Positions 33,046-41,463 of a stretch of DNA of 64,000 nt are shown in pieces. The translations under genes and the position numbers were made by a program. This stretch comes from Haloarcula salina (GTDB taxonomy: Archaea > Halobacteriota > Halobacteria > Halobacteriales > Haloarculaceae): assembly GCF_010119195.1 (NCBI RefSeq), contig NZ_WRXL01000007.1:124001-188000 (forward strand), given 5' to 3'. The notes beneath the pieces were generated by a model that was not told the DNA's origin, searched no databases, and was given only the letters and a program-made list of their open reading frames with translations. How positions within the stretch are numbered: the stretch's first letter is position 1; each line of letters begins with the position of its first letter.

Positions 33046-33060
33046 TTTGACCACTTCAAA
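33046..33060. promoter_or_regulatory. TTTGA-N5-TCAAA palindrome, site 1
   Basis: TTTGACCACTTCAAA, perfect 5-bp arms with a 5-bp spacer, 43 bp after the IclR stop codon. First of three identical-format sites in this gap. Confidence 0.6.
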
Positions 33061-33285
33061 GCCGACCGTTCTCCCGACTGACGATTCTCGGGGGTCGGGC
33101 GCGCGAGACGCCGTCCCACAGGATAGCATAACAGTCGTACCATCGTTAGTGGCCGGCCGCTCTGGCGACGCGCTCCGGGCCGCTCCGGGACCGAGCTACC
33201 GACGGCCGAAGGGTACGAATCGGACTCGGTGACGCCCGTCTCGGGGCGTTTCACGCGGGCGACATCGTCAGTCGGCCGTGGCGTA

Positions 33286-33300
33286 TTTGAGCGACTCAAA
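33286..33300. promoter_or_regulatory. TTTGA-N5-TCAAA palindrome, site 2
   Basis: TTTGAGCGACTCAAA; arms extend to 6 bp (TTTGAG/CTCAAA). Exactly 240 bp downstream of site 1. Confidence 0.65.
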
Positions 33301-33485
33301 ATCCGGTCACCGCCGACCAGCATCCGGTTACGCCTCTCGGGCGTTCTCCCCGTTCGGTAGGCGGTTCTCCGTACCACCGCAGAGGTTTGTCTATTTCAAC
33401 GCTGATCGACCCACGACAATCGACGGTACTTCCCAGGATTGGGCGCTCGACCGGTCAGCTCGTCCGATGTCGCGATCACATCTCA

Positions 33486-33500
33486 TTTGAAATATTCAAA
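33486..33500. promoter_or_regulatory. TTTGA-N5-TCAAA palindrome, site 3
   Basis: TTTGAAATATTCAAA; arms extend through the whole sequence as a perfect palindrome. Exactly 200 bp downstream of site 2 and 50 bp upstream of the TATA box at 33550-33560. Confidence 0.65.
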
Positions 33501-33549
33501 CCCCAATCCGATGTCCCCCTCGGCCTGTCACCCGCGGGATCCCAAATGT

Positions 33550-33560
33550 TTATTTATGAT
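33550..33560 (+). promoter_or_regulatory. TATA element ahead of the glutamate dehydrogenase-family gene
   Basis: TTTATTTATGA, the best AT box in the right half of the gap. It predicts transcription from about 33585 and thus a ~125-nt 5' leader, long for a haloarchaeon. Confidence 0.5.
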
Positions 33561-33709
33561 ACCGCAATCTGTCGAGACACGTCTCCGCGTCCTCCGAACA
33601 GAGGGCTGCGGCCGCCGACAGCGCGTCCGCGCCGACGGCCGTCGGTCCCGAGCGGCACCGCTCGGACCGCGCCGGTGCGGGAGCGACCGTCGGCCACCCG
33701 ACACCAAAC

Positions 33710-34879
33710 ATGAGTCAGCAAACAGAGCCGAACGACGACGCGGTATCACCAGTCGAGACGGCGCTCCACCAGCTCGAACGCGCGGCGGGCCACCTGGACC
33801 TGTCCGACGGGATGCTGGAGCAGCTCAGACACCCGACGAAGTCCGTCGAGGTCTCCGTCCCGATCCGCCGGGACGACGGGACGGTCGACGTGTTCAGCGG
33901 CTACCGGGTCCAGCACTTCGAGGTCAGGGGACCGTACAAGGGCGGGATGCGCTACCATCCGAGCGTCTCCGCCGAGGAGTGTACGGCCCTCGCGATGCTG
34001 ATGACCTGGAAGTGCGCCGTGATGGACCTGCCCTTTGGCGGTGCGAAGGGCGGCATCGTCGTCGACCCGGCGACCCTGAGTACGCGAGAGAAAGAGCAGT
34101 TGACGCGGCGGTTCGCGGAGGAACTTCGGGAGGTCGTCGGTCCGACGAAGGACATCCCCGCGCCGGACATGGGAACGGACGCACAGACCGTCGCGTGGTT
34201 CATGGACGCCTACTCGATGCAGGAGGGCGAGACGGTCCCCGGCGTCGTCACCGGGAAGCCGACCGTCGTCGGCGGGACACAGGGGCGCGAGGAGGCCCCC
34301 GGACGGAGCGTCGCCATCATCGCCCGAGAGGCGCTCGACTACCACGACTACGACGTCGACGGCGGCCTCTACGACGAGACCGGCCTCGATGTCTCGTCGG
34401 TTCCGGCGGACGGCGCCGAACACGGACGCCTGCGCGATTACGACGCCCCGAGGCGAATCTCCAACGCCGAACTGCTCGAACTCGACGTGGACGTGCTGAT
34501 CCCCGCGGCCGTCGGGAACGTCTTGACGGCGGACAACGCAGGCAGGGTCCGCGCCGGAATTATCGTCGAAGGGGCCAACGGGCCGACGACGGCGGCCGCC
34601 GACAGCGTCTTCGAGGACCGCGCCATCCCAGTCGTTCCCGACATCCTCGCCAACGCGGGTGGCGTCACCGCGAGCTACTTCGAGTGGCTCCAGCACATCA
34701 ACCGCCGGAGCTGGTCGCGGGAGGCCGTCCACGAGGAACTCGAGTCCGAGATGCTCGACGCGTGGGCGGACGTACGGTCCGCGGTCGAAGAGCGCGGCGT
34801 CACGTGGCGGACCGCCGCGTACGTCGTCGCGCTCTCGCGCATCGGTGACGCTTTGAACGCCCGCGGGCTATGGCCCTAA
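33710..34879 (+). CDS. Glutamate dehydrogenase-family protein with a deleted NAD(P) loop, 389 aa
   Basis: Family enzymes oxidise glutamate to 2-oxoglutarate and ammonia. The catalytic domain is intact: [11 protein letters not shown] (Lys77), Lys101, PFGGAKGG (Lys113) and PAPDMGT (Asp153). In normal homologues the segment after [15 protein letters not shown] runs through a VAVQGFGSVGANAA-type glycine loop to a VVAVSDVNG-type strand. Here [12 protein letters not shown] joins directly to [10 protein letters not shown] (junction ~residues 213-219, DNA ~34351-34362), so about 34 residues are missing in frame. The following [10 protein letters not shown] and VEGANGPTT segments are present. The product is probably inactive or has another role. 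Six bp before the arginase start. Confidence 0.85.
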   Translation: MSQQTEPNDDAVSPVETALHQLERAAGHLDLSDGMLEQLRHPTKSVEVSVPIRRDDGTVDVFSGYRVQHFEVRGPYKGGMRYHPSVSAEECTALAMLMTWKCAVMDLPFGGAKGGIVVDPATLSTREKEQLTRRFAEELREVVGPTKDIPAPDMGTDAQTVAWFMDAYSMQEGETVPGVVTGKPTVVGGTQGREEAPGRSVAIIAREALDYHDYDVDGGLYDETGLDVSSVPADGAEHGRLRDYDAPRRISNAELLELDVDVLIPAAVGNVLTADNAGRVRAGIIVEGANGPTTAAADSVFEDRAIPVVPDILANAGGVTASYFEWLQHINRRSWSREAVHEELESEMLDAWADVRSAVEERGVTWRTAAYVVALSRIGDALNARGLWP

Positions 34880-34885
34880 CAGCCA

Positions 34886-35839
34886 ATGTCGCTCCAGTCT
34901 ACGCAGTCGGGTGACGGTAGTCGCACAGCCCCGCCGGTCACGGTCCTCGGCGTCCCGTTCGACCTCGGTGCCGACCGGCACGGGGTCGACATGGGCCCCT
35001 CGGCAATCCGGTACGGCGGGCTCTCCGCGGCGCTCGACGCCGCGGGCGTCGACTACGCCGACGCGGGTGACCTGGCCGTGCCGACCCTGCGGACCCGCGC
35101 CGACGAGGCGACCGACGAATCGGACGCGAAGCACCTCGACGGCGTCGCCGAGATGACGGAGACGCTGGCCGACCGCGTCGACCGGGCCCTCGGTGAGGGG
35201 ACCGTCCCGCTCGTGCTGGGTGGCGACCACTCCATCGCGATGGGGACCATGCGCGGCGCGGCGCGGGCGGGCCCCCTCGGCGTCGTCTGGTTCGACGCCC
35301 ACGGCGACTACAACACGCCGACGAGCTCGCCCAGCGGGAACGTCCACGGGATGCCTCTCGCCGCGGCGCACGGCTACGGCGACTTCGCGGAGATGCCCTG
35401 GGCAACGGCGTCGAACGTCGTCGAGGAGAACACCGTCATCGTGGGGGCGCGGAGCCTCGACCGCGACGAACAGGCGGTCCTCAGAGACAGCGACATGTCG
35501 GTGTTCACGATGAGCGACATCGACAGCCGCGGCATCGGGCCTGTCGTCGAGGAGGCACTCGACATCGCTACCGACGGCGTCGACGGCGTCCACGTCAGCC
35601 TCGACCTCGACTGGCTCGATCCGGAGGACGCCCCGGGCGTAGGCACGCCGGTCCCCGGCGGCGTCACCTACCGCGAGGCCCACACGGCGATGGAACGGGT
35701 CGCCGACCGCGACGCGGCCGAGTCCGCGCTGCGCTCGCTCGACGTGGTCGAGGTCAACCCCGTGCTCGACACCCGCAACGAGACCGGCGAGAAGGCGGCC
35801 TCGCTCGCCGCGACCGCGCTCGGCAAACAGATACTGTAG
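34886..35839 (+). CDS. rocF: Arginase (ureohydrolase family), 317 aa
   Basis: Hydrolyses L-arginine to ornithine and urea using a dinuclear Mn centre. All ligand motifs are visible: GGDHSIAMG (His), WFDAHGDYNTP (Asp, His, Asp) and VSLDLDWLDP (two Asp). The amino-acid-binding segment SGNVHGMPLA and the C-terminal APGVGTPVPGGVTYREAH are those of the arginase branch rather than agmatinase. It starts 6 bp after the glutamate dehydrogenase-family gene and is probably co-transcribed. Urease is not in the window. Arginase versus a guanidino-acid ureohydrolase cannot be fully settled by eye. Confidence 0.83.
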   Translation: MSLQSTQSGDGSRTAPPVTVLGVPFDLGADRHGVDMGPSAIRYGGLSAALDAAGVDYADAGDLAVPTLRTRADEATDESDAKHLDGVAEMTETLADRVDRALGEGTVPLVLGGDHSIAMGTMRGAARAGPLGVVWFDAHGDYNTPTSSPSGNVHGMPLAAAHGYGDFAEMPWATASNVVEENTVIVGARSLDRDEQAVLRDSDMSVFTMSDIDSRGIGPVVEEALDIATDGVDGVHVSLDLDWLDPEDAPGVGTPVPGGVTYREAHTAMERVADRDAAESALRSLDVVEVNPVLDTRNETGEKAASLAATALGKQIL

Positions 35840-35928
35840 CGTCGCTCCTCGACGACCCGGCCGCGCTGATCGACGGACGCCGGCGGGGAACACGGTGATT
35901 TATTACTCATGATGTCCTGATTGCTAGC

Positions 35929-37251
35929 ATGGATCGCGATACAGTAGAACCGCGTGTCGACTCCCTGCCAGGCCCGCGAGCGAGCGAGTGGGTCGAGTAC
36001 CACCACGAGACCGCAGCGCCGAGCACCTACGTCTACGACTTCGTCTGGGACATCACCGAAGACGCCATCGGTCCGTTCTGCACCGACGCCGACGGGAACG
36101 TCCTCATGGACTTCACCAGCCACGTCGCCGCCTCGCCGCTCGGGTACAACAACCCCAAGATCATGGACCGGGCCGACGAGTTCGACATGGTCGACCCGCT
36201 GAAGATCGCCGGCCAGGACTTCTACGTCAGCACCGGCGGTACGCCCGACGAGACCTCGATGCCCGGGCCGGCTCACCTGATGGACAAGCTAACCGAAATT
36301 TCCAGCCAGTACGGCTTCGATACGGTGTTCCTCTCGAACTCCGGCGCGGAGGCCGTCGAGAACGCCATCAAGATCTGCTACGACAACTGCGAGACGCCGA
36401 AGTACGGCATCACCTTCGACGGCGCGTTCCACGGCCGCACGCTGGGCGCGCTCTCGCTGAACCGCTCGAAGTCGGTCTACCGCCGGAAGTTCCCCGAGAT
36501 CAGCGGCATCCACGACGTGGCGTTCTCCGAGGCCGGCGTCGAGCGACTCCGCGAGAAGCTCGACCCGGACACCGGTCACATCCCGCCCGAGGAAGTCGCG
36601 TACCTCATCCTCGAACCGATCCAGGGAGAGGGCGGCTACCACGTCCCCAGCCCCGAGTTCCTCTCGGCGGTCGACGACGTGTGCGCGGAACACGACATCC
36701 CGATCATCGCCGACGAGATCCAGTCCGGCGTCGGCCGCACCGGCGAGATGTGGGCCGTCGACCACTACGACATCTCCCCTGACGTCATCACCAGCGCGAA
36801 GGCGCTCCGCGTGGGCGCGACCGTCTCCCGGTCGGACGTCTTCCCCTCGGAGACGTCGCGGCTCTCCTCGACGTGGGGCGCGGGCGACATCCTCGGCTCG
36901 ATGCGGGGCGCGCTGACGCTCGCCGCCATCGAGGACCACGACCTGCTCGACAACGCCACCGAGAAGGGGACGTACTTCCTCGACCGCCTCCGAGACCTCT
37001 CGGCGGACCGACCGATCGTCGAGGACGCCCGCGGGCTCGGCCTGATGACCGCGCTGGAGTTCGACACGAAGGCCCGCCGCGACGATGTGATGGAGACCGC
37101 GCTTCAGCACGGCCTGCTCACGCTCGGCTGCGGTCGGAAGTCGCTGCGTCTCCTCCCGCCGCTCGACGTGACCGAGCGCGAACTGGACCTCGCGCTCGAT
37201 ATCCTCGAGTCGGTGCTGACCGAGGTTTCGAACACCGTGGCGTCGGCCTGA
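35929..37251 (+). CDS. Class III PLP aminotransferase, ornithine/4-aminobutyrate type, 440 aa
   Basis: A fold-type I PLP enzyme. The cofactor motifs are SNSGAEAVENAIKIC (phosphate binding), FDGAFHGRTLGALSL, IADEIQSGVGRTG (the Asp contacting the pyridine N) and the Schiff-base Lys in ITSAKALRVGATVS. These enzymes transfer the terminal amino group of ornithine, 4-aminobutyrate or related omega-amino acids to 2-oxoglutarate. Next to arginase, ornithine is the expected substrate, giving glutamate semialdehyde. 89 bp after arginase; TTTATTACTCATGA upstream may be a weak separate promoter. Confidence 0.85.
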   Translation: MDRDTVEPRVDSLPGPRASEWVEYHHETAAPSTYVYDFVWDITEDAIGPFCTDADGNVLMDFTSHVAASPLGYNNPKIMDRADEFDMVDPLKIAGQDFYVSTGGTPDETSMPGPAHLMDKLTEISSQYGFDTVFLSNSGAEAVENAIKICYDNCETPKYGITFDGAFHGRTLGALSLNRSKSVYRRKFPEISGIHDVAFSEAGVERLREKLDPDTGHIPPEEVAYLILEPIQGEGGYHVPSPEFLSAVDDVCAEHDIPIIADEIQSGVGRTGEMWAVDHYDISPDVITSAKALRVGATVSRSDVFPSETSRLSSTWGAGDILGSMRGALTLAAIEDHDLLDNATEKGTYFLDRLRDLSADRPIVEDARGLGLMTALEFDTKARRDDVMETALQHGLLTLGCGRKSLRLLPPLDVTERELDLALDILESVLTEVSNTVASA

Positions 37252-37274
37252 GCGCGACGCTTCAGCGGTGACCG

Positions 37275-37288
37275 AAATATTAAAATAT
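37275..37288 (+). promoter_or_regulatory. TATA element of the amino-acid ABC operon
   Basis: AAATATTAAAATAT, 22-35 nt upstream of the ATG at 37310. A strong AT box in GC-rich DNA that supports this start and a leaderless transcript. Confidence 0.55.
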
Positions 37289-37309
37289 GATGGATTCGAC
37301 GGTGGGATT

Positions 37310-38104
37310 ATGCCACGAGAGGCACGCGTAACCGTGGACAGACGGAGGTATCTGCACGCAATCGGCGGGACCGTCGCGGCGCTGTCGGTCGCCGGGTGCC
37401 AATCGAGCGGCGGCGGGTCACAGACGCTCACCGCCGGTACAGCACCGGGCTTCCCGCCGTTCGAGATGAAGCGGGACGGAGAACTGGTCGGATTCGACGT
37501 GAGTCTGCTGGAGGCCGTCGTCGCGAAGTCCGACTACGAGCTATCCGGCTGGGACGAACTGGAGTTCAAGTCGCTCATCCCGGCGCTGAACAACGGGAAC
37601 GTCGACGTAGTCGCCGCCGGCATGACGATCAACGAGAAGCGCGAGGAGGCAATCGACTTCTCCGACCCGTACTACAGTTCGAACCAGGCCATCGTCACCC
37701 GCGAGGCCGGGTCGTTCTCGCCCTCGTCGCTCGACGACCTCGACGGTGCGCTCGTGGGCGCACAGAAGGGGACGACGGGCGAGTCAGTCATCACCGAACA
37801 GCTCGTCGAGACCGGCACGATAGAGGCCTCCGCGTACAAGGCCTACGGCAACTACGTGCTGGCCGTCGAGGACCTGCTGAACGAGAACGTCGACGCCATC
37901 GTCATCGACGTGCCCGTCGCGAACTCTTTCGTGGGCGACCGCCCGATCACGACGGCGTTCGTCTACGAGACCGGCGAGCAGTTCGGGTTCGGTATCCAGT
38001 CCGGTAACGAACAGCTCGCCAGCGCGCTCAACGGCGGGCTGACCGCCGTCAGGGACGACGGAACGTACCAGGAACTGACCGCCAAGTGGTTCGGCCAGAA
38101 GTGA
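37310..38104 (+). CDS. Amino-acid ABC transporter substrate-binding lipoprotein, 264 aa
   Basis: A periplasmic-binding-fold protein (SBP family 3) anchored outside the membrane. A Tat lipoprotein signal is visible: VDRRRYLHAIGG and the lipobox SVAGC (Cys near residue 27). The ligand domain has FPPFEMKRDGELVGFDVSLL, DVVAAGMTINEKREEAIDFS followed by DPYY, and VGAQKGTTGESV, all diagnostic of polar amino-acid binders (arginine/ornithine/glutamine type). It opens a four-gene importer operon followed by a regulator. In the arginase context, a basic amino acid is the likely ligand, by inference. Confidence 0.87.
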   Translation: MPREARVTVDRRRYLHAIGGTVAALSVAGCQSSGGGSQTLTAGTAPGFPPFEMKRDGELVGFDVSLLEAVVAKSDYELSGWDELEFKSLIPALNNGNVDVVAAGMTINEKREEAIDFSDPYYSSNQAIVTREAGSFSPSSLDDLDGALVGAQKGTTGESVITEQLVETGTIEASAYKAYGNYVLAVEDLLNENVDAIVIDVPVANSFVGDRPITTAFVYETGEQFGFGIQSGNEQLASALNGGLTAVRDDGTYQELTAKWFGQK

Positions 38105-38108
38105 GGCC

Positions 38109-38789
38109 ATGACACCGACGCTACTACAGGCGGCCGACTGGCTCTTCGTCGCCGACAACCTCGGGCTGTTACTCCGCGGGACCGCCGTCACGGTCGCGCT
38201 CACCGCTGCCAGCATCCTTCTCGGATTCGTCGTCGGGTTTCCGGCCGGCGCGCTGGAGGTGTATGGATCCGGTCTGCCGAAGCGAGCGGTCGAACGCGCC
38301 GGCGTGGTCCTGCGCGGGACGCCGCTGCTGGTCATCATCATGATGCTGTACTTCGTCGTCTCCGTCTCGGACAGCGCGTTCGCGACGGCCACGGCCGCCC
38401 TGGGCCTCCGAAGCGCCGCCTACCAGACGCAGATCTTTCGGGGCGCGCTCCAGAGCGTCGACGAAGGACAGTTGGAGGCCGCTCGCGCCGTCGCGATGTC
38501 GCGCTTCGAGGCCATCCGTCACGTCGTCGTCCCGCAGGCGCTCAGACGGAGCGTCCCCGGGTTTCAAAACGAGTTCACCATCGTCTTGAAAGACACCAGC
38601 ATCGCCATCGTCATCGGTATCGGCGAACTGCTGACGACGGGCCAAAACCTCTACGAGGGCGGCCGGTCGACCGCGGCGCTGGAGATCTTCCTCGCGGTCA
38701 GCCTCATCTACTTCGTTCTGACCTTCGCGACGAACCGCTCGCTCGACAGACTCAGTGACCGGTACGCCGTTCCGGAGGGGACCGCATGA
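38109..38789 (+). CDS. Amino-acid ABC transporter permease, 226 aa
   Basis: A HisM/GlnP-type membrane subunit. Five membrane segments are present, with the conserved RGTPLLVIIMMLYF and the coupling (EAA) loop EAARAVAMSRFEAIRHVVVP followed by LKDTSIAIVIGIGEL. It starts 4 bp after the binding-protein stop and overlaps the ATPase gene by 4 nt. It probably forms a heterodimer with the second permease at 39538. Confidence 0.9.
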   Translation: MTPTLLQAADWLFVADNLGLLLRGTAVTVALTAASILLGFVVGFPAGALEVYGSGLPKRAVERAGVVLRGTPLLVIIMMLYFVVSVSDSAFATATAALGLRSAAYQTQIFRGALQSVDEGQLEAARAVAMSRFEAIRHVVVPQALRRSVPGFQNEFTIVLKDTSIAIVIGIGELLTTGQNLYEGGRSTAALEIFLAVSLIYFVLTFATNRSLDRLSDRYAVPEGTA

Positions 38790-39541
38790 CACGACCGCTA
38801 CTCGACATCGACGACCTGTACAAGTCCTACGGCAGCGAAGACGTTCTCGAAGGGGTCGACCTGGAGATGGACCGCGGCGACGTGACCGTGCTCATCGGGC
38901 CGAGCGGTTCCGGGAAGTCCACGCTGCTCCGTTGTGTGAACCAGCTCACCGACATCGACAGCGGGACCGTCGCCCTCGACGGAACCGATGTGACGCGCCC
39001 CGAGGCCGACGTGAACGAACTGCGCAAGCAGGTGGGAATGGTGTTCCAGGACTTCAATCTGTTTGCGCACCTGACTGCCCTGGGCAACGTCACGCTCGGA
39101 CCGCGCAAGGTCCTGGGGATGGACGCCGACGAGGCCCGCGAGCGGGGCCGTGAACATCTCGAACAGGTGGGTCTGCTCGATCAGGCGGACTCCTACCCCG
39201 CGGAGCTCTCGGGCGGGCAGCAACAGCGCGTCGGCATCGCCCGGGCGCTCGCTATGGATCCGGAACTCCTGCTGTTCGACGAGCCGACCAGCGCGCTCGA
39301 CCCCGAACTCGTCGGCGAGGTCGTCGACGTGATGCGCGATCTGGCCGACCGCGGCATCACCATGCTCGTCGTCAGCCACGAGATGGGATTCGCCCGCTCG
39401 GCGGCCTCGGACATCGTCTTCCTCGACGACGGCGAAATCGTCGAGCACGGACCGCCCGAACAGCTGTTCGAGACACCCGAGGCCGACCGGACGAGGGAGT
39501 TCCTCGGTCGCCTGCAGACCGAACACGAGGGGACGCCATGA
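38786..39541 (+). CDS. Amino-acid ABC transporter ATPase, 251 aa
   Basis: A GlnQ/ArtP-type ATPase. Walker A is GPSGSGKSTLLR (~34-45), Q-loop QVGMVFQDFNLFAHLT, signature LSGGQQQRVGIARALA, Walker B LLFDEPTSALDPE, switch His in VVSHEMGF. It lies between the two permease genes with 4-nt overlaps on both sides, so the complex is made from one transcript. Confidence 0.92.
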   Translation: MTRPLLDIDDLYKSYGSEDVLEGVDLEMDRGDVTVLIGPSGSGKSTLLRCVNQLTDIDSGTVALDGTDVTRPEADVNELRKQVGMVFQDFNLFAHLTALGNVTLGPRKVLGMDADEARERGREHLEQVGLLDQADSYPAELSGGQQQRVGIARALAMDPELLLFDEPTSALDPELVGEVVDVMRDLADRGITMLVVSHEMGFARSAASDIVFLDDGEIVEHGPPEQLFETPEADRTREFLGRLQTEHEGTP

Positions 39542-40521
39542 GCACGGCCGAATCAGCGTCACCGGTAACGCGTCTGCGGCGACGGATGGGGTCAGTCGTC
39601 TCGGTCCGTCCGCTCACGGTCGGCCTCGCCCTGTTCTGGCTCTGGCTGTCGGGCCGCCTGGCCAACGACTTCCTCCTCGTCGGCTCGGTCGGCGTCGGGC
39701 GCGGCGAGCCGTTCGTTCCCGTGGCACCGTTCGCGGCGGCCGCTGACAGTGCCGCCGCCCTCGCCGCGTCGCTCGGCCCCGTTGGTGAGCCGGTTCTGTG
39801 GCTCGCCGGCGGGTTCGAGTTCGCGGCGGAGGCAATCGGATACCTGCCGCTCCTCGCAGGGGGCATCTGGACGACGGTCCTGCTGACGACGGTCAGCGTC
39901 TGTCTCGGGTTCGCGCTCGCGCTCCCGCTCAGCCTGCTGCGCGTCTACGGCGGCCGGACCGCACGCTGGGCGGCGCTGTCGTACACCGAACTCATCCGCG
40001 GGACGCCGCTGCTGGCACAACTCTTCGTGCTCTACTTCGCCACCTCGCTGACGCAGGTCCTGCGGGGGGTTCCCGGCGTCGGGGTCGGCTTCGTCCCGGC
40101 ACAGGCCTTCTGGGTGGCGGTCATCAGCTTCTCGCTCAACAGCGCGGCCTACCAGTCCGAGTACCTGCGGGCCGCGTTCGACTCCGTCGATAGCGGTCAG
40201 CTGACCGCCGCGCGCGCCGTCGGCCTCTCCAAGCTCGAGGGCATCCGCTACGTCGTCGTGCCGCAGGGCCTCCGTCTGGCGCTCCCGAGTTGGACGAACG
40301 AACTCGTCTACCTCGTGAAGTACTCCTCGCTCGCGAGTTTCATCACCGTGCAGGAGCTGTTCGGCCGGACGAGCACGCTCGCCAGCGAGACTTATCAGTA
40401 CACCGACCTGTTCGTGCTGGCGGCGGTCCTGTACCTGGCGCTGGTGGTGACGGCCTCCGCGCTGATGGACCGCGTCGAGTCCCGCACGGCGACGGTCGGC
40501 GTCGGACACACGCGACAATGA
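39538..40521 (+). CDS. Amino-acid ABC transporter permease, 327 aa
   Basis: The second HisM/GlnP-type permease, longer because of an ~95-residue N-terminal part with an extra membrane helix and a periplasmic segment. It has ELIRGTPLLAQLFVLYF, the EAA loop TAARAVGLSKLEGIRYVVVP and LVKYSSLASFITVQELFG. It overlaps the ATPase gene by 4 nt upstream and the HTH-10 regulator by 4 nt downstream, tying the regulator to the importer operon. Confidence 0.9.
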   Translation: MSTAESASPVTRLRRRMGSVVSVRPLTVGLALFWLWLSGRLANDFLLVGSVGVGRGEPFVPVAPFAAAADSAAALAASLGPVGEPVLWLAGGFEFAAEAIGYLPLLAGGIWTTVLLTTVSVCLGFALALPLSLLRVYGGRTARWAALSYTELIRGTPLLAQLFVLYFATSLTQVLRGVPGVGVGFVPAQAFWVAVISFSLNSAAYQSEYLRAAFDSVDSGQLTAARAVGLSKLEGIRYVVVPQGLRLALPSWTNELVYLVKYSSLASFITVQELFGRTSTLASETYQYTDLFVLAAVLYLALVVTASALMDRVESRTATVGVGHTRQ

Positions 40522-41264
40522 ACCGGACGGACAGTGCCGGCGCACGGCTGACGCTCGACCTGTGGCACCCGGACTGCTGGGCCATCGGTGCGACGGCCCG
40601 GACGGACGGGGGTATCCTCGCCCAGGCGGTCTATCAGGCACCCGAACCGACGCCGGAGCGGGTCAACGGGCTGTTCACGGCCTACGGTGAGACGGCCGAG
40701 ACCGTCGAGGCGTGTCTCGACGCGGTCCGCGACTCCCCGCACTCGGGGGCCGTGCTCGAACTCCGCGAGCGGTTCGGGCATCGCCGCGACGCGCCGGGCG
40801 CGGTCGTCCGCGAGTTCCTCCTCGAGTACGACCCCTCGGCGCTCGTCTGTCCGACGCTCCTCGAACACGGCTTCGTCCACAGCGCCCCCGTCCGCATCGA
40901 AGACGGACGCGAGCGGTGGCAGGTGAGCTTCACGCGCGATCGCTCCGAACTCCAGTCAGCGCTCGACGCCGTCCGGCGGGACGCCGACGCGGACCTGACC
41001 GTCGAGGCGGTCGCGACGGCCGACAGCGAGACGCAGCGGTCCGAGCGCGAACGGCGGTTCGATTCGCTGACGCCGGCACAGCGACGCGCCTTCGAACGGG
41101 CGCGGTCGGCAGGGTACTACGAATGGCCCCGCAGCGTCTCGACCCGCGAGCTCGCGGCGCAGTTGGACCTCTCGAAAACGACGCTCCTCCAGCACCTCCG
41201 GACCGCGGAGGCGAAGCTCCTCGATCCGGAGCGTCGGTCGACGGACCCGGAGTCCGCGACGTAA
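40518..41264 (+). CDS. HTH-10 (Bat-like) transcriptional regulator, 248 aa
   Basis: The C-terminal ~55 residues are the haloarchaeal HTH_10 domain: LTPAQRRAFERARSAGYYEW then RELAAQLDLSKTTLLQHLRT and AEAKLL. The N-terminal ~180 residues form the ligand-sensing half usual for the family (LTLDLWHPDCWAIGATARTD, VCPTLLEHGFVHSAPVRIED). Its ATG overlaps the permease stop, so it is made with the importer and probably regulates amino-acid uptake or breakdown. The ligand is unknown. Confidence 0.88.
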   Translation: MNRTDSAGARLTLDLWHPDCWAIGATARTDGGILAQAVYQAPEPTPERVNGLFTAYGETAETVEACLDAVRDSPHSGAVLELRERFGHRRDAPGAVVREFLLEYDPSALVCPTLLEHGFVHSAPVRIEDGRERWQVSFTRDRSELQSALDAVRRDADADLTVEAVATADSETQRSERERRFDSLTPAQRRAFERARSAGYYEWPRSVSTRELAAQLDLSKTTLLQHLRTAEAKLLDPERRSTDPESAT

Positions 41265-41463
41265 GGGAACGGTTCGGTCGTCTCCACGCGACCGGTTCGT
41301 ATCGCAGCGAGGGGTTTGTCGGCTGATACAGGTCGACCCACCCCGAACCGGCAGCCGCAGACAGATCGACGGTACAGGGAGTCTCTCGTGCCGGTCTCGT
41401 CAACGCCGCTTCCGTCGCCCGTCGTTCCAACGAGGTTTTCTATCTGGCCGGTGACGTTCGACC

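Larger units (their letters stand above)
33004..33709. other. 706-bp regulatory intergenic region
   Basis: No gene is recognised between the IclR gene and the glutamate dehydrogenase-family gene. The region holds three copies of TTTGA-N5-TCAAA (33046, 33286, 33486), a TATA box at 33550-33560, and about 125 nt of GC-rich predicted 5' leader with two short hairpins: GAGCGG-CA-CCGCTC near 33650 and a smaller one around ACGGCCGT near 33637. The length is unusual for this genome, where most gaps are under 150 bp. Confidence 0.6.
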
